This document shows, in pieces, positions 57,205-64,000 of a DNA stretch of 64,000 nucleotides (positions within the stretch are counted from its first letter, which is position 1; each line of letters starts with the position of its first letter). The stretch is from Pseudomonas cichorii (GTDB taxonomy: Bacteria > Pseudomonadota > Gammaproteobacteria > Pseudomonadales > Pseudomonadaceae). The notes below the pieces were generated by a model. It made no database searches and had not been told where the DNA came from. It saw only the letters and a list, made by a program, of their open reading frames with translations. Position numbers and translations under genes: made by a program. The stretch spans positions 434,001-498,000 of the forward strand of contig NZ_BLVZ01000001.1 of NCBI RefSeq assembly GCF_015471405.1, written 5' to 3'.

Positions 57205-58899
57205 TCAGGCTTGCTTATCGCGAATCCCGCAATTGATATCGGAAACGATCTGTCCGTCGGCCAGCTTGATGATGCGGTCGGCCAGCTGGAAGTACTGATC
57301 GTCATGGGTGATGATCAGGATCGTCTTGCCGCGTCGCTTCAGGTCAGGCAGCAGTTCCTCGTAGAAGAACCGTTTGAACGGTGGGTCCTGGTCCGCAGCC
57401 CATTCGTCGAGGACGTAGACCGGACGGTCTTCCAGGTAAGCACAGACCAGCGCCAGGCGTTTCTGCTGTCCATAGGAAAGCGCCTTCAGCGTCGAATAAC
57501 CGTGCCCTTCGATCTTGATCTTGTCCGCCAGCCCCAGGGTCGTCAGGTACTTCTGTGCCAGCGTACTGCTTGCTTCCTTTTCATCCGGGCCAATCAGGCG
57601 GTTGAACAGATGGAAGTCGGAGAACACAGCCGAAAACATATCCCGGTAGTCGCTGCGGTTCTTGTCGGTAACGTCGACACCATCGATCTGCACATGGCCC
57701 TGACGCGGGATATAAAGACCGCACAGCACTTTGGCCAGGGTACTTTTACCGCAGCCGTTGCCGCCGACGATATAGATGAGCTCTCCCGCATGAATGTCCA
57801 GATCCACAGGCCCAAGGGCGAACCCCGAACCTGCATCGGCATTCTGATAATCCATCTTCACGCCCTTGAGCGAGATGGTATCCCAGGCTTTTTGCGGGAA
57901 GTGCAGCAGCTTGGGTACTTCCGCCTCCACAACCTGTGGGTGCTTGTCATTGATACCGAATCCGAACTCCGCCAGCCGGCTGCTTGCAACACGACCCTGA
58001 GCCAGAATCGGCATGGCGGTCACCAGCAGAGAGAGCGGCCCCATGATGTAAAGCACGGCCAGTACGCTGGCAGTCAGTACGGCCGGATCCAAAGCTGCCA
58101 CTTTCGGCGCGGCGAACAACAGGCAGCCCAAAAGTACCGACAATGTCAGTTGCCCAACGTTGTCACCGGCCGTGAACCAGACACGTTCGATGAAGTTGAA
58201 ACGCGCCACCCGGGTTGAGGAAGCATCAATGGCCGAGCGACTGAACCAGTTGCGGCGAATACGATTGAGCTTCAGCTCCTTGAGGCCGAACACCAGCGCA
58301 TGGGTGTATTCGTTGAACGAGGTGAATTCGTCACGCACCCGGCTCGACACCTTTACGCCACTGCTGAAGAAATACAGATAAAGCACCACTCCCGCGAACA
58401 TCAGCGACAGCGTGACCGCAAACACCACCCAGGACAGGTAGGCAAGGTAAGCGATACCGAACAGGAATACCGTCGTCTCGACCAGCACGGTGGGCATCAC
58501 GACCAGCGTGGTATTGAGTTGGGGAATGTCATTGGTGAGCATGGTCAGCACATTCGCCGGCCCGCGCTTGTCCACTTCTTCAAGGGGAGTGCGCAGAATC
58601 TTGCGGCACAGCGCGATGCGCAGCCTCGTCATGATGTGCATGCTCGCATAGGCCGGAAAGAACGCTGCGGCATTGCGAAAGACGAACGCCACGACGCTCA
58701 GGCCAATGAACCAGTACAGCACATGGGTCCGTGAACCCTCCATATGGATCGCCTGGTTGATCACGTTGACCACTGCAATCGAAGCGACCCCGCTGATGAC
58801 ACCGGTCACCAGAGTGAAAAGGGTCAGCCAGGGATGGCTGCGCCATAACAGGCGCATGATCGAACCCGGACTGGGCTTTTTCTCTTGCTCGTTGCTCAT
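57205..58899 (-). CDS. syrD: Cyclic lipopeptide ABC exporter SyrD
   Basis: This is a 564-residue half-transporter of the cyclic peptide export (PvdE/SyrD) family, with an N-terminal six-helix membrane domain (residues about 20-320) fused to an ATPase domain. Walker A is GGNGCGKST near residue 380, the signature is LSYGQQKRLAL, and Walker B is VYVLDEWAADQDP, followed by the switch His in IITHDD. It moves the lipopeptide across the inner membrane; PseABC is the likely partner for the outer envelope. AAGGA lies nine bases before the ATG. It is on the same strand as syrP with a 160-base gap that holds a degenerate syr-syp dyad, so it may have its own promoter. A strong terminator follows. Confidence 0.94.
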   Translation of the reverse strand: MSNEQEKKPSPGSIMRLLWRSHPWLTLFTLVTGVISGVASIAVVNVINQAIHMEGSRTHVLYWFIGLSVVAFVFRNAAAFFPAYASMHIMTRLRIALCRKILRTPLEEVDKRGPANVLTMLTNDIPQLNTTLVVMPTVLVETTVFLFGIAYLAYLSWVVFAVTLSLMFAGVVLYLYFFSSGVKVSSRVRDEFTSFNEYTHALVFGLKELKLNRIRRNWFSRSAIDASSTRVARFNFIERVWFTAGDNVGQLTLSVLLGCLLFAAPKVAALDPAVLTASVLAVLYIMGPLSLLVTAMPILAQGRVASSRLAEFGFGINDKHPQVVEAEVPKLLHFPQKAWDTISLKGVKMDYQNADAGSGFALGPVDLDIHAGELIYIVGGNGCGKSTLAKVLCGLYIPRQGHVQIDGVDVTDKNRSDYRDMFSAVFSDFHLFNRLIGPDEKEASSTLAQKYLTTLGLADKIKIEGHGYSTLKALSYGQQKRLALVCAYLEDRPVYVLDEWAADQDPPFKRFFYEELLPDLKRRGKTILIITHDDQYFQLADRIIKLADGQIVSDINCGIRDKQA

Positions 58900-59031
58900 T
58901 GCTCAATATCCTTGCATGGACGGGCCAGATGGCAGTACCGATTACGAATCGCTGGTGCATGAACGCTCCAGCTCGTTCGGGAAAAACAGTGAAAGATCAA
59001 AAGCCAGTGTACGGACGAGACGGCTCGCAGC

Positions 59032-59051
59032 TGTCCCGGACTCCGAGTACA
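59032..59051 (-). promoter_or_regulatory. Degenerate syr-syp box upstream of syrD
   Basis: The dyad TGTCCCG-GACTCC-GAGTACA has a perfect left arm and a right arm matching at 4 of 7 positions. It is 133 bases before the syrD start, in the gap after the syrP stop. Confidence 0.35.
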
Positions 59052-59059
59052 AGCGTCAA

Positions 59060-60121
59060 TCATTTGCGTGGCCAGATGGCGTCTCGCGTGGTCATCTCGC
59101 CCATGGCCACTGCGATGAGCCTTGGCTCTTCATAGGGGTCGCGCGCATGTGCAGCGAGCATGTTGTCGAGCATGACCAGATCACCCTTCTGCCACTGGAA
59201 CCTGACCGCACAGGCCTCGTAGGCTTCGCCGACCAGGGCCATGACTTCATCTTCGATAGGGCTGCCATCGCCGTAGCTGACCATGCGCGGCAGACGGTCT
59301 TCACCAAACATGTCGAACAGGTCTTCGCGCATTTCCTCACCCAGGCAGAACGGGTGATGCAACTGGACCTGATTGAAGAAAGCCGCCTGCCCGGTGACCG
59401 GGTGATGAATGACCGCCGGACAATGGGTGTGGATTTGCAGGGTGTCGGCATCCAGCCACTCGAATGCCGTGCCTTGCTCGCGGCAACGAGCCTCTGCCAC
59501 CTCGGGCCGGTCGGTGCCGAAAAAGCTCTGCCAGCTGGGCTCTACACCTGAGGTAAAGGTACGGATATAGCGCAGCGCCTTGCGCTCGAATGTATCGACC
59601 ACTTCGGCAGGCAGTTGCAACAGCATCTGGCGAATGTCCACCAAGGGTGTCGCACCGCCCACTTTCGATGGCAGCTCACAGTAGAACCATTGCTTGCGCG
59701 GCCAGCTTTCCAGGTGCGAGCTTTCATTGTGATAGAGGATCATTTCCCGCTCGGGATAAGGTGTCGAGCGATACACATTGCGCCCGCCCTCCTTCTTCGG
59801 AAGATCACCGTATCCGCCGTGCAATCCCGGGGACAATGCCTCGGCGAAACTCTCGAACAAGGGCACTGTATCGAGACCGAAACCCCGGAACAGAATCGCC
59901 CCGTGCCGGCACAGCAACGCTTCGATGCTTTCACGGTTTTCGGCGGCCCAGGCCAGCGGCTCCAGCCCGGCTTCGACGGGCTCGATCACTACTGGCAGGC
60001 TGCTTTCAGGGTCCAGCAGCGACAGGCGCACCTTTGCGTCGCTACGGCTGTCCGGCCAGCGCAACGGCTCGGTAATGTTCGCCTGCAAACCGGCAGGCGA
60101 CGCGATGGTTTCAAGGTTCAT
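59060..60121 (-). CDS. syrP: Non-heme Fe(II)/2-oxoglutarate hydroxylase SyrP
   Basis: This is a 353-residue TauD/TfdA-family oxygenase. Iron ligands are visible as H-N-E in ILYHNESSHLE (near residue 130) and the distal His in NMLAAHARDP (near 324). The nearby Arg residues (EEPRLIAVAMGE) fit 2-oxoglutarate binding. In P. syringae SyrP hydroxylates the beta carbon of carrier-bound Asp during syringomycin assembly. Its presence therefore predicts a 3-hydroxy-Asp residue in the nonapeptide encoded to the right of this window. The start at 60121 was chosen for the GGGAG upstream and the expected length; the open frame continues to 60427 without support. It is divergent from syrB1 across 321 bases. 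Confidence 0.92.
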   Translation of the reverse strand: MNLETIASPAGLQANITEPLRWPDSRSDAKVRLSLLDPESSLPVVIEPVEAGLEPLAWAAENRESIEALLCRHGAILFRGFGLDTVPLFESFAEALSPGLHGGYGDLPKKEGGRNVYRSTPYPEREMILYHNESSHLESWPRKQWFYCELPSKVGGATPLVDIRQMLLQLPAEVVDTFERKALRYIRTFTSGVEPSWQSFFGTDRPEVAEARCREQGTAFEWLDADTLQIHTHCPAVIHHPVTGQAAFFNQVQLHHPFCLGEEMREDLFDMFGEDRLPRMVSYGDGSPIEDEVMALVGEAYEACAVRFQWQKGDLVMLDNMLAAHARDPYEEPRLIAVAMGEMTTRDAIWPRK

Positions 60122-60225
60122 GCATAACTCCCGGGCGATGGGTATCGAGGGTCGCGCCTGATCGAGAAACCTCCCGTACCGGCACGCTTTGCGCCAGCAT
60201 GTAAGCATCGCCCGATACGCCTGTC

Positions 60226-60245
60226 TGTCACCGCAATCGGGGACA
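60226..60245 (-). promoter_or_regulatory. Candidate syr-syp box, syrP side
   Basis: The plus-strand dyad TGTCACC-GCAATC-GGGGACA has both TGTC and GACA ends intact and fits at 11 of 14 arm positions. It lies 105 bases from the syrP start, inside the 321-base syrP-syrB1 gap, which shows no gene. Confidence 0.5.
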
Positions 60246-60272
60246 TTACGGCCCCCGCAGCGCGTCACCAAC

Positions 60273-60292
60273 TGTCCCCATTTCCCTCGACA
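60273..60292 (+). promoter_or_regulatory. Candidate syr-syp box, syrB1 side
   Basis: The dyad TGTCCCC-ATTTCC-CTCGACA has the same 20-base geometry as the neighbouring box, with centres 47 bases apart. It is 151 bases before the syrB1 ATG. Confidence 0.45.
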
Positions 60293-60442
60293 GACACCCT
60301 TGCGGGTTCGGTGCTGAAATGCCTCCGCTGCGCAGATACGAGCGGTTCGCAAGTACCTCACACTCTTCGGTACGGGCTGCAGAACCTGGTTTCCGAATGC
60401 GTCCAGCGCACTGCAACTTGTGATCAAACAGGAGTGTTATTC

Positions 60443-62530
60443 ATGCCGATCAACCCGACTGGCAAAGGGGCAGACAAGCTGTCAGCCCCACTGCGACCCG
60501 GCACCTTGCTGCACGAATTGTTCAGTGCCAGGGCCAGAGAATTTCCCGAAAGAACAGCGCTATCCGATGAAACCCGAGCCGTCAGTTACGCAGAGCTCGA
60601 CGCAGCGTCTTCGTCGCTGGCAGCCAGCCTGCGCAAGCGCGGCGTCAAGGACGGCAGCCTGGTCGGCCTGTGCCTGGAGCGCGATGTCGATCTGGTCATT
60701 ACCCTGCTCGCCATCCTCAAGGCCGGTGGTGCCTATGTTCCGGTCGACCCGGCCTACCCTGCAAAACGCATCGAGCACATCGTTCAGGACAGCGGCCTGC
60801 AACTGATCGTCAGTTCCCGTGACTTGTGCAGCATTCCCAAGACGCCTTCGCTGCAAGTGCTGCTCCTGAACGAGCTGCTGGCAGAAAAGAACCCTGGCGA
60901 ATTCAAGGCCAGCAGCGCCGATGCGTCTCAGGCTCCGGCCTACGTGATCTACACCTCGGGCTCCACGGGCGAACCCAAAGGCGTACTGGTAACCCATGCC
61001 AACGTCAGCAGCCTGCTGGAAAGCACTCAGCGCATCTACCATTTCACTCAAAATGACATCTGGTCGATGTTCCACTCCATCGGCTTCGATTTCTCTGTCT
61101 GGGAAATCTGGGGCGCGCTCGCTCACGGTGGCCAGGTCGCCATCGTGCCTTACGAAATCTCCCGCTCGCCTGAGACCTTCAGAAAGTGGCTGATCAGCAA
61201 TCAGGTCACTGTCCTGAGCCAGACGCCATCGGCCTTCCGCGGTCTTGACGAAGCAGATAGCCAGGCCAGCAAGCGTCTGTCGCTGCGTTACGTGGTATTC
61301 GGCGGCGAAGCATTGCCCGCCACCGTGCTGCGTCCATGGGTCGAACGTCATGGTGACGCGCTGCCAGCCCTGATCAACATGTATGGCATCACCGAAGCCA
61401 CTGTGCACACCACCCACAAACGGGTACGCGGCCAGGACCTCGAAACATCGGCTACCGTATCTGTCGGCAAACCGCTGGATGGCTGGAGCCTGCACCTGCT
61501 GGATGAAAAACAGCAGCCGGTGAACACAGGCGAAATCGGCGAGCTGTATATCGAAGGCGCCGGGCTGACCCTGGGCTACCTGAACCGTCCGGGCCTGACG
61601 GCCGAACGCTTTGTCACCCTGCCAGGCAGCGGCATCCGTGCCTATCGCACCGGCGACCTGCTCAAGCTCGACGAGCATGGCGAATACCACTACGCCGGGC
61701 GTAGCGATCAGCAACTCAAGGTTCGCGGCTTCCGTATCGAGGCCGGCGAAGTAGAAGCTTCCCTGCAGTCGAGCAAGAGTATCTCCGCCAGTCACGTTAC
61801 CGCGTACGACTACGGTCAGGGCGATTTGCGTCTTGTGGCCTACGTCGTTCCCGCCGATGGCTCACAGACCGTGACCCAGGAACTGCGCAGTGAACTGGCG
61901 GCCCTGGCCGCACAACAGTTGCCGGACTACATGCGTCCCTCGACTTACATTGGCCTGGCGGCACTGCCGGTCACCGCCCACGGCAAGATCGACAAACAGC
62001 AACTGCCTTCGCCGCTTGAGCACGTCAGCGCCACAACCGACCAGGACAACCTGTCGGAGCAGGAACTGTATGTACTCAAGGTCTGGTCCGACGATATCGG
62101 CCTCAAGGGCATTGGCCTGAACGACGACTTCTTCGATCACGGCGGCACCTCACTGGCCCTGATCCGTTCACTCAGCCTGCTCAAGGCTCACTACAAGGTT
62201 GACCTCAACCCTGGCGTCCTTGCGGACGGAGCCACAGCCAGGATCCTTGCCAACAGCATTCGTACCTCCCTTGCCAAAATCGATCAGGGCAACCTGTCGG
62301 AACAGGAGCTGCATGTACTCAAGGTCTGGTCCGACGACATCGGCCTCAAGGGCATTGGCCTGAACGACGACTTCTTCGATCACGGCGGTACCTCACTGGC
62401 CCTGATCCGCTCACTCAGCCTGCTCAAGGCTCACTACAAGGTCGACCTCAACCCTGGCGCTCTCGCGAACGGAGCCACTGCCAAGATTCTTGCCGACAGC
62501 ATTCGCACCTCCCTTGCCAACGCCCATTGA
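60443..62530 (+). CDS. syrB1: Threonine adenylation-carrier protein SyrB1 with two tandem carrier domains
   Basis: SyrB1 activates L-Thr and holds it as the thioester that SyrB2 chlorinates. The start at 60443 has AGGAG upstream, giving 695 residues. The A domain (about residues 30-530) has the pocket D-F-W-S-V-G-M-V-H, the SyrB1-type Thr code, plus YTSGSTGEPKG and YRTGDL. It is followed by two carrier domains with serines at 570 and 651 (both in DHGGTSLALIRS), 81 residues apart and nearly identical. P. syringae SyrB1 has, from memory, about 616 residues and one carrier domain, so the second is an extra copy. The gene leads a syrB1-syrB2-syrC operon, with 18 bases to syrB2, and has its own candidate syr-syp box. 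Confidence 0.95.
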   Translation: MPINPTGKGADKLSAPLRPGTLLHELFSARAREFPERTALSDETRAVSYAELDAASSSLAASLRKRGVKDGSLVGLCLERDVDLVITLLAILKAGGAYVPVDPAYPAKRIEHIVQDSGLQLIVSSRDLCSIPKTPSLQVLLLNELLAEKNPGEFKASSADASQAPAYVIYTSGSTGEPKGVLVTHANVSSLLESTQRIYHFTQNDIWSMFHSIGFDFSVWEIWGALAHGGQVAIVPYEISRSPETFRKWLISNQVTVLSQTPSAFRGLDEADSQASKRLSLRYVVFGGEALPATVLRPWVERHGDALPALINMYGITEATVHTTHKRVRGQDLETSATVSVGKPLDGWSLHLLDEKQQPVNTGEIGELYIEGAGLTLGYLNRPGLTAERFVTLPGSGIRAYRTGDLLKLDEHGEYHYAGRSDQQLKVRGFRIEAGEVEASLQSSKSISASHVTAYDYGQGDLRLVAYVVPADGSQTVTQELRSELAALAAQQLPDYMRPSTYIGLAALPVTAHGKIDKQQLPSPLEHVSATTDQDNLSEQELYVLKVWSDDIGLKGIGLNDDFFDHGGTSLALIRSLSLLKAHYKVDLNPGVLADGATARILANSIRTSLAKIDQGNLSEQELHVLKVWSDDIGLKGIGLNDDFFDHGGTSLALIRSLSLLKAHYKVDLNPGALANGATAKILADSIRTSLANAH
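62048..62520 (+). repeat. In-frame 243-base tandem duplication in syrB1
   Basis: Unit 1 (62048-62290) and unit 2 (from 62291) both begin aacctgtcgg and encode the same carrier domain with few changes (for example GVLADGATARILANS against GALANGATAKILADS). The offset is exactly 243 bases, or 81 codons, so the frame is kept. Confidence 0.95.
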
Positions 62531-62548
62531 CCGAAAAGGAACACGCAC

Positions 62549-63493
62549 ATGTCTGAAACAGCAATCAAGCGATTCCACCTTTCCAAGGAGGAACGCGCCA
62601 CATTCGAGAAGAACGGTTTCATCGGCCCTTTCACAGCCTATGACCAGGATGAAATGAAGGAAGTCTGGAAACGCCTTCGCCTGCGCCTGCTGGACCGCAG
62701 CCATGCGGCCTATCAGGATCTGGACGCGATTTCCGGCGGCACCAACATCGCCAACTACGACCGCCACCTGGATGACGACTTCCTGGCCTCCCATATCGGC
62801 TGCCCGGAAATCTGTGACCGCGTACAAAGCATCCTCGGCCCGGATGTACTGTGCTGGCGCACCGAGTTTTTCCCGAAATACCCTGGCGATGAAGGCACCG
62901 ACTGGCACCAGGCAGACACCTTTGCCAACGCTTCGGGCAAGCCGCAGATCATCTGGCCTGAAAACGAAGAGTTTGGCGGCACCATCACTGTATGGACGGC
63001 CTTCACCGACGTGAGCATTGCCAACGGCTGCCTGCAGTTCATTCCCGGCACGCAGAACAGCATGAACTACGACGAAACCAAGCGCATGAGCTACTCGCCG
63101 GAAACCTCCAACTCGGTGGTCAAGGACGGCGTACGCCGTGGTTTCTTCGGCTACGACTATCGCCAGTTGCAGATCGACGAGAACTGGAAACCCGACGAAG
63201 CCAGCGCTGTGCCCATCCAGATGAAAGCCGGCCAGTTCATCATTTTCTGGTCGACCCTGATGCACGCCTCGTACCCGCACAGCGGCGAAAGCCAGGAAAT
63301 GCGCATGGGCTTCGCGTCCCGCTATGTACCGTCCTTCGTCCACGTCTACCCGGATTCCGATCACATCGAGGAATACGGGGGCAAGATCAGCCTGGAAAAA
63401 TACGGCGCGGTGCAGGTCATCGGCAATTCCACTCCTGACTACAACCGCCTGGTGACTGAAACCACTCGCGGCAAGAAGTTCAGGGAAGACTGA
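62549..63493 (+). CDS. syrB2: Non-heme Fe(II)/2-oxoglutarate halogenase SyrB2
   Basis: SyrB2 chlorinates the methyl group of Thr bound to SyrB1, giving 4-chloro-Thr. The protein has 314 residues. The halogenase-specific motif is visible: H120-Q-A122 in DWHQADTF, where Ala replaces the Asp/Glu iron ligand of hydroxylases and leaves room for chloride. The second His ligand is H239 in [12 protein letters not shown], and R258 in GFASRYV fits 2-oxoglutarate binding. These correspond to His116, Ala118, His235 and Arg254 of the characterised enzyme with a shift of four. AAGGA precedes the ATG. Lying between syrB1 and syrC, it is co-transcribed with its carrier partner. Confidence 0.97.
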   Translation: MSETAIKRFHLSKEERATFEKNGFIGPFTAYDQDEMKEVWKRLRLRLLDRSHAAYQDLDAISGGTNIANYDRHLDDDFLASHIGCPEICDRVQSILGPDVLCWRTEFFPKYPGDEGTDWHQADTFANASGKPQIIWPENEEFGGTITVWTAFTDVSIANGCLQFIPGTQNSMNYDETKRMSYSPETSNSVVKDGVRRGFFGYDYRQLQIDENWKPDEASAVPIQMKAGQFIIFWSTLMHASYPHSGESQEMRMGFASRYVPSFVHVYPDSDHIEEYGGKISLEKYGAVQVIGNSTPDYNRLVTETTRGKKFRED

Positions 63494-63550
63494 GTCATCG
63501 GTAATCGAGGCGGCAGGTCACCACACATGTCTGGTAAGGAGCGTTTAACC

Positions 63551-64000
63551 ATGTCCAACTTCACTGACGCGGCGACGCGCCTGTGCGAGGCAGTCAGGAT
63601 GCTCCGGCATCTGGCGACCAACCTCCCCGAACCGATTCGTATCGGCTTCCTCGGGGCCGAGGATGATCGTTCGATCATCGCCGGCCCCGGCGTAGCAGCA
63701 ACACAGAAGGCGGTCAGCCTGGTTTTCGAACGCCTGGGCGTCCGACACCTGGAATACTGCCACGATGCCATTGCGCAACTGTCCTCTTTTGAATTGTTCA
63801 TCAGCAGGAAAATCAGTGCCGCGCTGGATTTCAACTATGAGCTGTTTGGCGTTGCCGAACCGGATCAGGCGCAACAAGCGCTTATCCAGGACTTCGACTT
63901 CAGCCCTCCTCTGCCCGACATCGCCCGATCGAGCCTGATCACCCGCGACGGTGTCCTGCTCAATACTTACGCCAGTGCCAACCGGCAACTGGCGCCCATC
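63551..64000 (+). CDS. syrC: SyrC, aminoacyl transferase (N-terminal 150 residues)
   Basis: SyrC is the acyltransferase that shuttles chloro-Thr from SyrB1 to the last carrier domain of the syringomycin synthetase SyrE. The reading frame begins MSNFTDAATRLCEAVRMLRHL after an AAGGAG site and runs off the right edge. Only the N-terminal region is present; the alpha/beta-hydrolase core with the catalytic nucleophile is outside, so the call rests on gene order (57 bases after syrB2) and on the N-terminal sequence, which I recognise only weakly. Confidence 0.8.
   Translation, partial: MSNFTDAATRLCEAVRMLRHLATNLPEPIRIGFLGAEDDRSIIAGPGVAATQKAVSLVFERLGVRHLEYCHDAIAQLSSFELFISRKISAALDFNYELFGVAEPDQAQQALIQDFDFSPPLPDIARSSLITRDGVLLNTYASANRQLAPI

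Noticed and set aside
60122..60427. Upstream extension of syrP to 60427 and of syrB1 back to 60311
   Set aside because: Both extensions would run through the shared promoter region and candidate boxes; the starts at 60121 and 60443 have good RBSs and give family-typical N-termini.

Overview
The window is a lipopeptide biosynthesis island of a plant- or soil-associated Pseudomonas (P. syringae / P. corrugata / P. asplenii type). Evidence for this is the adjacent syringopeptin-like NRPS genes and syringomycin-specific genes, the Pseudomonas-type REP hairpins, and the codon usage. Gene symbols follow the P. syringae syr/syp nomenclature. The synthetases are clearly of that family, but their module composition does not match any product I can recall.

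Region 1 (1-48567, all minus strand) holds three giant NRPS genes in biosynthetic order, right to left: sypA (3 modules), sypB (4 modules) and sypC (7 full modules plus the C and A domains of an eighth; it leaves the window at base 1). Binding-pocket codes read by eye give acyl-Thr1(Dhb)-Pro2-Ala3-Val4-X5-Ser6-Ala7-Val8-Ala9-Val10-Thr11(Dhb)-Thr12-Ala13-Dab14-Ser15-... There are no separate epimerase domains. Most C domains are the dual condensation/epimerisation type. The final modules and the thioesterases lie outside the window to the left. The tail Val-Dhb-aThr-Ala-Dab-Ser resembles corpeptin, but the arm before the presumed lactonising Thr is only 11 residues.

Region 2 (48568-57122) holds, in order, a 313-base regulatory gap, a small DUF2158-like gene, a LysE-family exporter, the RND efflux operon pseA-pseB-pseC (minus strand, overlapping genes), and dat (plus strand), which makes 2,4-diaminobutyrate for the Dab modules. 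Two REP-like hairpins bracket lysE-pseCBA-dat.

Region 3 (57162-64000) is the left part of the syringomycin-type locus. It contains syrD (ABC exporter) and syrP (Asp hydroxylase) on the minus strand, and syrB1 (Thr adenylation and carrier protein), syrB2 (Fe(II)/2-oxoglutarate halogenase) and syrC (transferase, cut by the right edge) on the plus strand. Together syrB1, syrB2 and syrC make and deliver 4-chloro-threonine to a second NRPS outside the window. SyrB1 carries an in-frame tandem duplication of its carrier domain.

Dyads close to the syr-syp box (TGTCCCG-N6-CGGGACA) lie upstream of sypA, sypC, pseA/dat, syrD, syrP and syrB1. They suggest one SalA/SyrF-type regulon for both peptides, their precursors and their export. 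No tRNA, rRNA, CRISPR array or transposase was seen.
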